This document shows positions 28,366 through 36,994 of a stretch of 64,000 nt of DNA, piece after piece. Each line of letters begins with the position of its first letter. Within the stretch, counting starts at the first letter, position 1. The stretch is from positions 62,001-126,000 of the forward strand of contig JAUYTN010000059.1 in NCBI GenBank assembly GCA_030695205.1. Direction: 5' to 3'. Below the pieces are notes generated by a model. The model did no database searches. It had not been told where the DNA came from and was given only the letters and a program-made list of their open reading frames with translations. The position numbers were made by a program, and so were the translations under genes. Source of the stretch: Burkholderiaceae bacterium. GTDB taxonomy: Bacteria; Pseudomonadota; Gammaproteobacteria; Burkholderiales; Burkholderiaceae_C.

Positions 28366-29412
28366 ATGACATTTCAAATTACCGTGCAGCCCAGCGGCCG
28401 CAGCTTCGCAACACCACCCGGTGACGTGATCCTGGCCGCCGCCATCCGCGAGGGTGTTGGCATGCCCTACGGCTGCAAAGACGGTGCGTGCGGGTCGTGC
28501 AAATGCAAAAAAGTGTCGGGTGAAGTGGTCCACGGGCCGCATCAGAGTAAGGCCCTTAGCGCCGACGAAGAAGCTGCCGGCTGGGTGCTGACCTGTTGCG
28601 CCACGCCGCTGTCCGATGTGGTGCTGGAGTCGCGCCAGGTTCTGGAGGCGGGCGCCCACCCCATCAAGAAAATGCCGGTTCGGGTGAGTGCCCTGACCCT
28701 GCTGTCGCCCGATGTCATGGCGATGCGGCTGCAACTGCCGGCCTCTGAACCGTTTTTGTTCCATGCTGGCCAGTATGTGGAGTTTCTGCTGCGCGATGGG
28801 GTCCGGCGCAGCTACTCCATGGCCTGTGCGCCCCACAACCAGGGCAGCCCAGCCCATTTGGAGCTGCATGTGCGTCACATGCCCGGCGGCTTGTTCACCG
28901 ACCAGGTGTTTGCAAGTCTGAAGGTGAAGGACATCCTGCGCATAGAGGGGCCCTACGGCAGTTTCATGCTGCGCGAGGAGTCCGACAAGCCCATGGTGTT
29001 TCTGGCCTCGGGCACGGGGTTTGCGCCCATCAAGGCACTGATTGAGCATCTGGCCTTCAAGGCCATCCAGCGCCCGGTCACGGTGTACTGGGGTGGACGC
29101 CGTCCCCACGACCTGTACATGCACGACTGGCTGGTGGCCAAAGCCACTGAATTGCCCCAGCTGCGCTACATACCGGTCGTCTCGGACGCCACCACCGATG
29201 ACCAATGGACGGGCCGCACAGGCTTTGTGCACCACGCCGTCATGGCCGACTGGCCGGACCTGAGTGGCCACCAGGTGTACGCCTGCGGGGCGCCCGTTGT
29301 GGTGGAGTCGGCCCGGCGAGACTTCAGCGCCCAGTGCGACCTGCCCCCGGAAGAGTTTTTTGCCGACGCCTTCACCTCCGCCGCCGATGCCTTGACGCCC
29401 ACACAGACCTGA
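28366..29412 (+). CDS. 2Fe-2S ferredoxin/FAD/NAD(P)H reductase (AscD-type)
   Basis: A 348-residue fused electron-transfer protein. N-terminal plant-type ferredoxin with Cys37, Cys42, Cys45 and Cys77 (CKDGACGSC, LTCC), then an FAD domain (RRSYSMACAP) and an NAD(P) domain (VFLASGTGFAPIKALIEH, then VYACGAP). This arrangement is that of CDP-6-deoxy-L-threo-D-glycero-4-hexulose-3-dehydrase reductase-like proteins and oxygenase reductases (ascD-like). With no sugar or oxygenase genes nearby the partner is unknown. The start ATG 28366 matches ferredoxin N-termini. Confidence 0.9.
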   Translation: MTFQITVQPSGRSFATPPGDVILAAAIREGVGMPYGCKDGACGSCKCKKVSGEVVHGPHQSKALSADEEAAGWVLTCCATPLSDVVLESRQVLEAGAHPIKKMPVRVSALTLLSPDVMAMRLQLPASEPFLFHAGQYVEFLLRDGVRRSYSMACAPHNQGSPAHLELHVRHMPGGLFTDQVFASLKVKDILRIEGPYGSFMLREESDKPMVFLASGTGFAPIKALIEHLAFKAIQRPVTVYWGGRRPHDLYMHDWLVAKATELPQLRYIPVVSDATTDDQWTGRTGFVHHAVMADWPDLSGHQVYACGAPVVVESARRDFSAQCDLPPEEFFADAFTSAADALTPTQT

Positions 29413-29481
29413 GGCGCCCGTGACCCTGGCGCGTGCGTTCTACACTGACCCACTGCCCACACAACCCACTGGAGACCACCC

Positions 29482-30456
29482 ATGAAACGCCGTTTTGTCT
29501 GTACCGCTGCGCTGCTGGCAGTCGCTGCTGGCTCGCTTCCCGTACTGGCACAAAACCAGCCGACCATCACACGCATCGTGGTGCCCTACGGGCCAGGGGG
29601 GCCCGTCGACACCACCGCCCGAGTGCTGGCCGAGCGGGTCAAAGACAGCCTGGGGACCGTCATCGTTGAAAACAAACCCGGTGCGGGTGGCAACATTGGC
29701 GTGGACCTGGTGGCCAAAGCTGCACCGGACGGCCGCACCCTGGGCATTGCAGCGGTGGCCACCCATGCCATCAACCCCTGGCTGTTCAAGCGCATGCCCT
29801 ACGACGCCGCCAAAGACTTTGTGCCCATCACCCAAATGGTGCGCGTGCCCAATGTACTCGTCATGAATGCCGACACCGCTACGCGGCTTGGGATTCGGAC
29901 CCTGGCAGACCTGGTGGCCTATGCCAAGGCCAACCCGGCCAAGCTGAACTTCGGCTCCGGTGGCAATGGCAGCGCTGGCCACCTGGCGGGGGAGATGTTC
30001 AAAGCCCGTGCGGGCGTGTTTGCGCTGCACATTCCGTACAACGGGGGCAACCCAGCCCAGACCGCCTTGCTGGGTGGACAGGTGGATTTCAACTTTGACA
30101 ACCTGGCCACTGCTGCGCCCAACATCCGCTCGGGCAGGCTCAAGGCACTGGCGGTTACCACCGCACAGCGCAGCAACACCCTGCCCGATGTGCCCGCCAT
30201 TGCCGAAACCTACCCAGGCTTTGAGATTGACACCTGGTGGGGCCTGGTAGCGCCGGCGGGTACACCGCCTGAGGTGGTGCACACCCTCAACAAGGCATTC
30301 ACCGAGGCCCTGGCCAGTCCTGAGGTCAAGGCCCGCTTTGCCAGCTTGCTGGCAGAGCCGGTGCCCACCAGCTCCGCACAGTTTGGTACCTTCATGGCCG
30401 CCGAGCGCCAGAAATACCGTCCGGTGGTGAAGGCCAGCGGTGCCCAAGTGGACTGA
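29482..30456 (+). CDS. Bug-family tripartite tricarboxylate transporter receptor
   Basis: A 324-residue periplasmic solute receptor of the Bug (TctC) family, which is hugely expanded in Burkholderiales. A signal peptide (MKRRFVCTAALLAVAAGSLPVLAQ) precedes IVVPYGPGGPVDTTAR and VENKPGAGGNIG, the two loops that bind the carboxylate. GGAG upstream supports the start. No TctA/TctB membrane genes are adjacent, as usual for Bug genes. Ligand unknown. Confidence 0.95.
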   Translation: MKRRFVCTAALLAVAAGSLPVLAQNQPTITRIVVPYGPGGPVDTTARVLAERVKDSLGTVIVENKPGAGGNIGVDLVAKAAPDGRTLGIAAVATHAINPWLFKRMPYDAAKDFVPITQMVRVPNVLVMNADTATRLGIRTLADLVAYAKANPAKLNFGSGGNGSAGHLAGEMFKARAGVFALHIPYNGGNPAQTALLGGQVDFNFDNLATAAPNIRSGRLKALAVTTAQRSNTLPDVPAIAETYPGFEIDTWWGLVAPAGTPPEVVHTLNKAFTEALASPEVKARFASLLAEPVPTSSAQFGTFMAAERQKYRPVVKASGAQVD

Positions 30457-30504
30457 TCCACCCGCCACGCATCGGTCGCCCCAAGGGTGGTCAGCAGCAG
30501 GCGA

Positions 30505-31128
30505 CTAGGCTTTCTCTGCCAGCAAGGCCTTCACATCGGCGGCCAAGCCGGCAGGGCCGCTGCCGTAGCGGTGGTACAGGCGGATTCGGCCTTTGGGGTC
30601 GTACACATAGCTGCCCGCGGAATGGTCCATGGTGTAGGACTGGGGCGTGGAGCCCTCCACCCGCTTGTAAACCATTTTGTAGGCCTTGGCCAACCCGGCG
30701 AGCTCGGTGGGCGAAGGGCTCAGGGCCAGAAAGCTTGGGTCGAAATTGGCCATGTACTCCTTCAGCAGCGCTGGGGTGTCGCGCTCGGGGTCCACGCTGA
30801 TGAAGATGGCCTGCAACCGATCACCATCCGGCCCCAGCATCTGTTTGGCCTCGGCCAGCTCCGCCAAGGTGGTGGGGCACACATCCGGGCACTGCGTGTA
30901 GCCAAAAAACACCACCACCACCCGGCCCGCAAAGTCAGCCAGTGTCCGCAGCTGACCATTGTGGTCAGGCAGACTGAAGCCCTGGGCATAGTCGGCGCCG
31001 GTCAGGTCAATGCCCACAAAGGCAGGCTTGGCATCAGAACAAGCATAAAAAGTGCCTATTGCGCTTGTCAGCAATGAATAGTTAGCTATTTTTTTGATGA
31101 ACTCGCGGCGGTATGTAGGGTGTGTCAT
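30505..31128 (-). CDS. Sco1/SenC copper chaperone for cytochrome oxidase
   Basis: A 207-residue copper chaperone that delivers copper to the CuA site of subunit II. Cys80 and Cys84 in YTQCPDVCPT and the distal His in YTMDHSAGS (about 168) are the copper ligands. The N-terminus YRREFIKK looks like a twin-arginine signal, followed by a hydrophobic stretch and a lipobox-like FYAC (Cys30). The hydrophobic stretch IANYSLLTSAIGTFY is encoded by a copy of the dispersed repeat (31047-31090), an unusual origin for a signal sequence. Last gene of the oxidase cluster, just after ctaB. Confidence 0.93.
   Translation of the reverse strand: MTHPTYRREFIKKIANYSLLTSAIGTFYACSDAKPAFVGIDLTGADYAQGFSLPDHNGQLRTLADFAGRVVVVFFGYTQCPDVCPTTLAELAEAKQMLGPDGDRLQAIFISVDPERDTPALLKEYMANFDPSFLALSPSPTELAGLAKAYKMVYKRVEGSTPQSYTMDHSAGSYVYDPKGRIRLYHRYGSGPAGLAADVKALLAEKA
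31047..31090 (-). repeat. Dispersed 45-bp repeat, copy 5 (in sco1 signal peptide)
   Basis: Read on the - strand: ATAGCTAACTATTCATTGC, then TGACAAGCGCAATAGGCA and a T-run. It closely matches copies 1 and 2. It is translated as IANYSLLTSAIGTFY, the membrane-spanning part of the Sco1 signal sequence. Confidence 0.8.
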
Positions 31129-31134
31129 GCGTGG

Positions 31135-32046
31135 TCAGCCCAGCAAGTAGTGATCCAGCAGCATGGCGGCGAACAGCACCGACAGGTGAATCAAGGAAAA
31201 GCGAAAGGTCTGGCGGGCCAGCGTGTCGGAGTACGAGCGCCACAGGCGCCAGGTGTAGCTGCAAAACCCCACCGAAAGCACCACAGCCACAGCCAGATAC
31301 AGCCAGCTGCTCATGCCGTAAATGAACGGCATCAGGCAAGCCGCAAACAGGATGAAGGTGTACAGCAGCATTTGCAGCCGGGTGAACTCCGAGCCGTGGG
31401 TGACGGGCAGCATGGGAAGGCCGGACTTGCGGTAGTCCTCCACCCGGTACAAGGCCAGTGCCCAGAAGTGAGGGGGCGTCCACAGGAAAATGATCAGGAA
31501 CAGAATGGCGGCTTCCGGCCCCACATCGTTGGTCATGGCGGCCCAGCCCAGCACCGGCGGCATGGCCCCTGAGGCCCCTCCAATCACGATGTTCTGCGGC
31601 GTGAGCGGCTTCAGGATGACGGTATAGACCACGGCATAGCCCACAAAGGTGGCAAAGGTCAGCCACATGGTCAGTGCATTGACCGACCACCACAAAATGG
31701 CCGAACCCAGCGCGCACAGGCCTGCCGAAAACAGCAGCGTTTGGCGGTTGCTCAGTTCACCCTTGGCGGTGGGGCGCCAGGCGGTGCGCTTCATGCGCGC
31801 GTCGATGTGCTGCTCCACCACACAGTTGAAGGCTGCGGCCGCCCCGGCCACCAGCCAGATGCCCAGGCAAGCCCACGCCGCCAGCTGCACCTGCGCCCAG
31901 CTGGGGACGCCCGGCACGGCCAACACCATGCCGATCAGTGCACAAAAAACAATCAGCTGCACCACACGGGGCTTGGTCAGGGCATAAAACTGCCGCCAGC
32001 TGGACGTTGGGGGGGCCACCAAAGGTGGGGTAGAAACGGTCGTCAT
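31135..32046 (-). CDS. ctaB: Protoheme IX farnesyltransferase (heme O synthase)
   Basis: A 303-residue polytopic UbiA-family prenyltransferase that converts heme B to heme O for the oxidase. Asp-rich motifs [15 protein letters not shown] and the second loop region with [15 protein letters not shown] are present with about nine membrane segments. The ATG overlaps the ctaA stop (ATGA), which sets the start and shows coupling. Confidence 0.96.
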   Translation of the reverse strand: MTTVSTPPLVAPPTSSWRQFYALTKPRVVQLIVFCALIGMVLAVPGVPSWAQVQLAAWACLGIWLVAGAAAAFNCVVEQHIDARMKRTAWRPTAKGELSNRQTLLFSAGLCALGSAILWWSVNALTMWLTFATFVGYAVVYTVILKPLTPQNIVIGGASGAMPPVLGWAAMTNDVGPEAAILFLIIFLWTPPHFWALALYRVEDYRKSGLPMLPVTHGSEFTRLQMLLYTFILFAACLMPFIYGMSSWLYLAVAVVLSVGFCSYTWRLWRSYSDTLARQTFRFSLIHLSVLFAAMLLDHYLLG

Positions 32047-33212
32047 GCCACAAATCCTGTCGAGCGAAGCGGGTAGGTGCCGGTTTGGTGCACAGGTGCA
32101 ATAGCCTGCCGGGGCAAGCCTGCGCCCACCAGCACCACCACCAGTGCCGCAGCGCCACCGGTGTGCGACACCGCCGCCAGCAGCGGCCAGTCCAGCACCA
32201 CATTGGACAAACCGGTGAGCAGTTGCCACACCGCCAGAGCCAGCAGCCACACCGCGCTGTGGCGGGTATCGGCACGGCGGTACAGCGACAACGCCAGGGC
32301 ACAGACTCCCAACAGCACAAGGTAGGCGTTGAGCCGGTGCACATAGTGGATGGCCGTCAGCGCCTCAAAAGGCAGGGCATCCCCGCCACGGGTTTCGCCC
32401 AACTCGCGCCACAGCGCAAAACCGTGGCGAAAGTCCATGTCAGGCCACCAGCTGCCCTGACACATGGGAAAGTCCGAACACGCCAGCACCGCGTAGTTGG
32501 TGCTGACCCAGCCGCCAAGGGCCACCTGCAGCCACACCAGGGCAACCACCGTCCACCAGAGCACCCGGTGGGCACGCACACCCCGCCACCCCTGCAAGGC
32601 ACTGGCCCAAGCCGCGCCATGCTGGTAGCGCACATCCTGGGTGCGCAGCAGCACCAAGAGCATCAAGCCGCCCATCAGGTGCAGGGTGACGATGGCGGGG
32701 AACAGCTTCATGGTCACAGTGAGCGCGCCGAACGCTCCTTGGATGCACACCCACACCAGAGTCAGGGTGGCCCACCAGGGCGACACCTGCAAATGCTTGC
32801 GCCACCACCACGTCGCCAGGGTCAGCGCCACAATCAGCGCCCCCACGCCCGTGGCCAGGTAGCGGTGGATCATCTCCACCCAAGCCTTGCCCCACGTCAC
32901 AGGCCCAGTGGGCAACAACAGCTGGGCCGCAGCAATATCAGACTTGGCCCCCAGGGGGCTGGCATGGCCGTAGCACCCCGGCCAGTCTGGGCAGCCCAGG
33001 CCGGAATCCGTCAGCCGAGTGAAGGCACCAAACAGCACCAGGTCAAAGGTCAAAAACAGCGTGACCAGGGTAAGCGCATGCAAGCGCTCGCGCGGGAGCG
33101 AGTGGCGGTGGCGGCGCCATACCCACGCCAGGGGCAGCACCGCCAGCACCAGGCCCGCGAGCAGCATCTGGCCCAGAGGGCCCAGGTTGTACAGATCGAC
33201 CTCAGCGCTCAT
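32043..33212 (-). CDS. ctaA: Heme A synthase (COX15/CtaA)
   Basis: A 389-residue membrane protein that oxidises heme O to heme A. Eight membrane segments; conserved His residues occur in [17 protein letters not shown] (entry motif), in [14 protein letters not shown] and in [13 protein letters not shown], matching the COX15 heme-binding pattern. It overlaps ctaB by 4 bp and its start overlaps the stop of the thioredoxin-like gene by 1 bp. Confidence 0.95.
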   Translation of the reverse strand: MSAEVDLYNLGPLGQMLLAGLVLAVLPLAWVWRRHRHSLPRERLHALTLVTLFLTFDLVLFGAFTRLTDSGLGCPDWPGCYGHASPLGAKSDIAAAQLLLPTGPVTWGKAWVEMIHRYLATGVGALIVALTLATWWWRKHLQVSPWWATLTLVWVCIQGAFGALTVTMKLFPAIVTLHLMGGLMLLVLLRTQDVRYQHGAAWASALQGWRGVRAHRVLWWTVVALVWLQVALGGWVSTNYAVLACSDFPMCQGSWWPDMDFRHGFALWRELGETRGGDALPFEALTAIHYVHRLNAYLVLLGVCALALSLYRRADTRHSAVWLLALAVWQLLTGLSNVVLDWPLLAAVSHTGGAAALVVVLVGAGLPRQAIAPVHQTGTYPLRSTGFVA

Positions 33213-33877
33213 CAGGGTCTCCCCGCCTTGTCCCAGAAGTTGGAGGCGCGCATCAGCCGTTCCAAATCTTTACGGGCTTTGGGTACATCGAGCTGGGCCG
33301 GAAACCGCATCATCCAGTTGCCCAGGGGGTCCACCACGTACAAATGGTCACTCAAGGCATGGCCTGGGGCAGGCTCCAGCCACTGTTCCAGGTCGCCCAA
33401 AGAAAGTTGCAACACCGGCGTGGACCGCAGGCCCTCGCGCAGCGCCTCGGGCACCTGGCCCTCGCCGGTGCGCAACCAGACCCAGTCCAAACGGTCTTTG
33501 TCCTTGCCCAGGCTTTCGCGCAGCTGGCGGCTGACAAACAGGTGGTTCACACATTGCTCGTTGCAGGTGCTGTCGGCCACTGTGACCAGCAGCCACTGGT
33601 GCATGAGGGAGTCCAGCGCCACCGGCTGGCCGTCCATGGCGGTACCCGTCAGCGCCGGCATGGCGCGCTGGGGGGTGACCAGCTCACCGTAGTTGCGCCG
33701 CCCCTCGGGGCGGACGACGTAGTAGGTGAAGTACGACGCAATCACAGGCGAGGCACACACCAGCAACAACAGCAGCAACTTCAAGCGTGCCCAGCGGGTG
33801 TTGGTGGAAGACTGGAGAGCGGCCGCATCAAGCTGAGGCACGCTGTGGACGGTGAGGCCCAGAGGGTGGTCAGCCAT
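33212..33877 (-). CDS. Membrane-anchored thioredoxin-fold protein of the oxidase cluster
   Basis: A 221-residue protein with one N-terminal membrane segment (RLKLLLLLLVCASPVIASYFTYYV) and a periplasmic domain resembling Sco/thioredoxin folds: ADSTCNEQCVNHLF offers a CxxxC pair at the place of the Sco copper site and HALSDHLYVVDPLGNWMMRFP resembles the late Sco strand. It probably assists metal or disulfide chemistry in oxidase assembly. ATG 33877 overlaps the SURF1 stop by 8 bp; ATG 33937 (MSGSKSS) is an alternative. Often left hypothetical in relatives. Confidence 0.78.
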   Translation of the reverse strand: MADHPLGLTVHSVPQLDAAALQSSTNTRWARLKLLLLLLVCASPVIASYFTYYVVRPEGRRNYGELVTPQRAMPALTGTAMDGQPVALDSLMHQWLLVTVADSTCNEQCVNHLFVSRQLRESLGKDKDRLDWVWLRTGEGQVPEALREGLRSTPVLQLSLGDLEQWLEPAPGHALSDHLYVVDPLGNWMMRFPAQLDVPKARKDLERLMRASNFWDKAGRP

Positions 33878-34631
33878 GGTCGGGCGGTTGGGGTTGGCCT
33901 TGGCGGCGGCGGGGAGCGAGGATTTGGAACCAGACATACAAAACTACCATCAAGGCGCACAGGCCAAACCATTGAAACGCGTACCCGTGGTGCTTGTGCA
34001 CCCCGGCATCCACCATTGGCCACTCACGGGCCAGACCGTCGGACTTTTCCGCAGAGTTGGGCTCCAACTGAACCAGTGAGCCGACCAACACAGCCATGCC
34101 CAGCTCTTGTGCTGCAGCAACTACATCCAGATTCTGCCGGATGGGCCCCTGTGAGGCTCCACCCAACTCATATACCTGGGAGGGCACCGCTGCCATTCGG
34201 CCTTTGACCACGACCTCGCTTGCGGGCGTCGCAACCTCGGGCACCTTGTCCCGCTGGAGAAAATCGCGCGGCACAAACCCACGTTGCACCCACAACACAC
34301 GGCCGTCACCCGACAGTTGCAGCGGGGTCACAACATAAAAACCCTGCCGCTTGGACATTTGCCGGTTGTCCAAGTACACCGTGCCAGCGGCTACCCAGCG
34401 ACCAGACACCTCGGCCATCCGGTGCAACACAGGCTCGGTGGTGGCCAGGGGCACGAGGTCGGCATTGACCACCGGGGGCAACGCCGCACTTGCCACCATG
34501 GACGCTGCAAGGGACTCTTTCAGATCTGCCCGACGCAACTGCCACAAACCCAGTGACGCCGTCAGGCTGCAGCTCAGCAGCGTGGCCACCAGAACGAACC
34601 AAAACCTTCGGTCACGCGTCGAAACGCTCAT
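33870..34631 (-). CDS. SURF1-family oxidase assembly protein
   Basis: A 253-residue inner-membrane protein with a transmembrane segment at each end and the SURF1 blocks LGLWQLRRADLKE, GRWVAAGTVYLDNR and VLWVQRGFVPR, closing with HHGYAFQWFGLCALMVVLYVW (family signature YAFQWF). SURF1 helps insert heme A into subunit I. The start ATG 34631 is 18 bp from the divergent DUF2909 gene. Confidence 0.95.
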   Translation of the reverse strand: MSVSTRDRRFWFVLVATLLSCSLTASLGLWQLRRADLKESLAASMVASAALPPVVNADLVPLATTEPVLHRMAEVSGRWVAAGTVYLDNRQMSKRQGFYVVTPLQLSGDGRVLWVQRGFVPRDFLQRDKVPEVATPASEVVVKGRMAAVPSQVYELGGASQGPIRQNLDVVAAAQELGMAVLVGSLVQLEPNSAEKSDGLAREWPMVDAGVHKHHGYAFQWFGLCALMVVLYVWFQILAPRRRQGQPQPPDHG

Positions 34632-34649
34632 AGACGGATAATATTTCGC

Positions 34650-34877
34650 ATGAACTACGTGGTACTTGTGGCGTTCGTCGCCATCCTGGGCAGCTTGGGT
34701 TGGGCCTTGCGCCACATGATGCGCGGCAGCAAAGCGTCGGACGCCAATGGCGTCAACCGGGGCATGGCGTGGGCGTTGACGCTGCGGATCGGATTATCCG
34801 TCTTGCTCTTCGCTGTGATTCTGTTCAGCTACTGGATGGGCTGGATACAGCCCACCGGGATTGCTGCCGGGCGCTGA
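34650..34877 (+). CDS. DUF2909 twin-transmembrane protein
   Basis: A 75-residue protein with two membrane helices joined by a short basic loop; it ends with VILFSYWMGWIQPTGI, typical of DUF2909 proteins found beside cytochrome c oxidase genes. It lies on the + strand, opposite to the cta genes, with its start only 18 bp from the SURF1 start. Function unknown. Confidence 0.88.
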   Translation: MNYVVLVAFVAILGSLGWALRHMMRGSKASDANGVNRGMAWALTLRIGLSVLLFAVILFSYWMGWIQPTGIAAGR

Positions 34878-34943
34878 TCGGTTGGTGTGAGCGGCACCTT
34901 GCGGGGCTGCAGCACAGGACATCTGCCACCAGAACCTTCAACC

Positions 34944-34966
34944 AAAAAGCGCCCGAAGGCGCTTGA
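34944..34966. terminator. Intrinsic terminator downstream of ctaE
   Basis: On the - strand AAGCGCC-TTCG-GGCGCTTTTT: a 7-bp stem with a stable tetraloop and a short T-run, about 105 nt after ctaE. On the + strand it also follows DUF2909 but with fewer T. Confidence 0.75.
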
Positions 34967-35069
34967 AAAGCGGCTAGACCCGTCTGCAGGAACTGCACAC
35001 CCGGGCGGGCGTCAGGCGACAGGTTGGTCGCCCCTTTGGCAATCTAAAGCCACCGATAGGTATCGGAAT

Positions 35070-35951
35070 TTACAGCCAGTAGACCAGGATGTACAAACCC
35101 AACCACACCACATCGACAAAGTGCCAGTACCAGGCGGCCCCCTCAAAGCCGAAATGGCGCTGCGGCGTAAAGTGGCCTTTTTGCAGCCGCAGGGTGATAA
35201 ACAGCAGCATCAGCATGCCCACCAACACGTGGAAGCCGTGGAAACCGGTCAACATGTAAAACGTGGAGCCATAAATGCCCGACGACATTTTCAGGTTCAG
35301 ATCGCCCCAGGCGTGTGCATACTCGTAGCCCTGAACACCCAAAAACACAATGCCCAAAATCACCGTCAGCCACATGTAGGCGATGGTTTTGGTGCGGTTG
35401 CCGGCCTGCAACGCATGGTGGGCGATGGTGAGGGTGATGCCAGAGGTCAACAGCAAAGCGGTGTTGATGGTGGGCAGCCAGAAGGGGCCCACAATCTGGA
35501 AGGGCTCGACGATTCCGGCTGGTGATGCAGTGGCACCGGCCTGGCTGCTGGGCCAAACTGCCTGGAAGTCGGGCCAGATCAGCGCGTTTTCAATGTTGCC
35601 CAGTGCGGGCACCGAATGCACCCGTGCCCACCACAGCGCGGTGAAGAATGCGCCAAAGAACATGACCTCGGAAAAAATAAACCAGCTCATGCTCCAGCGG
35701 TAGGACAGATCGATTTTGTGACCGTACAGCCCTCCCTCGCTCTCAGCCACCGAATCACGGAACCATTGGTACAGGACCACCGACCACCAAGCGAGCCCAA
35801 AGGCCACCGAGTAGGCGCCCCAGCCAGACCCATTGACCCACTGGCCTGCGCCCAGGATCAGAAAAAACAGGCCGACAGAGGCCATGACCGGGTGCCGGGA
35901 AGGCCCTGGAACAAAGTAATACGGCGTACCGCCATGTGTAGTTGCTGACAT
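35070..35951 (-). CDS. ctaE: Cytochrome c oxidase subunit III
   Basis: A 293-residue seven-helix subunit of the aa3 oxidase. YYFVPGPSRHPVMASVG, WFRDSVAESEGG, SWFIFSEVMFFGAFFTALWW (split over helix III) and the C-terminal AAWYWHFVDVVWLGLYILVYWL region match the family. GGAG 5 nt before ATG 35951 sets the start. Confidence 0.97.
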   Translation of the reverse strand: MSATTHGGTPYYFVPGPSRHPVMASVGLFFLILGAGQWVNGSGWGAYSVAFGLAWWSVVLYQWFRDSVAESEGGLYGHKIDLSYRWSMSWFIFSEVMFFGAFFTALWWARVHSVPALGNIENALIWPDFQAVWPSSQAGATASPAGIVEPFQIVGPFWLPTINTALLLTSGITLTIAHHALQAGNRTKTIAYMWLTVILGIVFLGVQGYEYAHAWGDLNLKMSSGIYGSTFYMLTGFHGFHVLVGMLMLLFITLRLQKGHFTPQRHFGFEGAAWYWHFVDVVWLGLYILVYWL

Positions 35952-36036
35952 GCTCACTCCTGTTGTTCTCTCAAATGCCACGAATCGGGCGCCGCCACCT
36001 CAGGACAGCCCCAATCTTTAATAGGTCAAACGCCAC

Positions 36037-36243
36037 TCAGGCGACACTCACGGCCCACTTGGCCAAGGCCATCAGACCCAACACAAACACCAGCGCCAGG
36101 ACCACACCCACCGCAATGAGATGGAGCGGGTTAAGCCGCTCGATGTCTTTTTGGTAGTCGGACCGGCGGCGCACACCCAAAAAAGCCCACAGCACCGCAG
36201 ACACAGTGGTCCACAGCCCCGCGCTGCGTTTGGTGGGCGGCAT
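36037..36243 (-). CDS. DUF2970 small membrane protein
   Basis: A 68-residue protein with N-terminal GLWTTVSAVLWAFLGVRR and a single C-terminal membrane helix, the DUF2970 pattern, regularly present between ctaG and ctaE in betaproteobacteria. ATG 36243 overlaps the ctaG stop by one base, which fixes the start. Probable oxidase assembly or stability factor; function not known. Confidence 0.88.
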   Translation of the reverse strand: MPPTKRSAGLWTTVSAVLWAFLGVRRRSDYQKDIERLNPLHLIAVGVVLALVFVLGLMALAKWAVSVA

Positions 36244-36857
36244 CACACAGCGCCCCCTGCTGCTGGCCGCACCGGGTTCGGCGCTGTCCAACTGGCGGAC
36301 GACGGTGCCGCAGGCACCTTGCCACCCACCTCAAAAAAGGTGTAAGACAAGGTGATGGTCTTCACATCTTTGGGCAGTTTGGGGTCAATGACGAAAGCCA
36401 CTGGCCACTCCTTGCGCTCGCCGGGCGCCAGGGTGTACTGGGTAAAACAGAAGCACTCCAACTTGTTGAAGTGCGCCATGGCCTGCTGCGGCGCATAGCT
36501 GGGAATCGCCTGCGCAGCCATGGTCCGGTTCTGGATGTTCTGGAACTGGTACAGCACCGTGTTGAGCTGACCAGGGTGCACCTCCATCGAGCGCACACCC
36601 GGCGTGAAATCCCAGGGACCGCGCACATTGACGTCAAATTCGACAGTGATGGTGCGCGAATAATCGACCTGGGTATTTGACGGTGCACGGGTGGACACAC
36701 CCGCCCCCTCGCGTTCAGACATGGCCAGTATGTTGATACCTGTCGCCTCGCAAATGGCGTTGTAGATCGGCACCAACGCGTAACCAAACCCGAACATGCC
36801 CGCGGTGATGACCGCGAGTTTGCCGAGCATGCGTGCGTTTTCTCGCTTCAAACCCAT
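36243..36857 (-). CDS. ctaG: Cytochrome c oxidase assembly protein CtaG/COX11
   Basis: A 204-residue COX11 homologue that delivers copper to the CuB site of subunit I. One N-terminal membrane anchor (MLGKLAVITAGMFGFGYALVP) is followed by a periplasmic Ig-like domain with the copper motif ECFCFTQ and the conserved YTFFE near the end. Sits between the small assembly gene and DUF2970 in the operon. Confidence 0.96.
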   Translation of the reverse strand: MGLKRENARMLGKLAVITAGMFGFGYALVPIYNAICEATGINILAMSEREGAGVSTRAPSNTQVDYSRTITVEFDVNVRGPWDFTPGVRSMEVHPGQLNTVLYQFQNIQNRTMAAQAIPSYAPQQAMAHFNKLECFCFTQYTLAPGERKEWPVAFVIDPKLPKDVKTITLSYTFFEVGGKVPAAPSSASWTAPNPVRPAAGGAV

Positions 36858-36875
36858 GCAGATATCCCCTGGTGG

Positions 36876-36986
36876 TCAGTGACCGAGCAGCATTTGCTTG
36901 GCCACAAAACCGATGAAAAAGACCGCCACCACTGATGCCAGGATCAGGCCCAGTTTGACGTTGCTCTTTTTTTGCTCGGGCGTCAT
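36876..36986 (-). CDS. Cytochrome oxidase small assembly protein (36 aa)
   Basis: A 36-residue ORF between ctaD and ctaG: MTPEQKKSNVKLG, then the hydrophobic helix LILASVVAVFFIGFVAKQML, ending LGH. A short Lys-rich N-terminus with one helix is the pattern of the small oxidase assembly proteins found at this position in Burkholderiales. Start 36986 is 9 bp from the ctaD stop. Too short for usual gene-finding limits but well placed and in the right frame context. Confidence 0.8.
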   Translation of the reverse strand: MTPEQKKSNVKLGLILASVVAVFFIGFVAKQMLLGH

Positions 36987-36994
36987 GGCAACTA

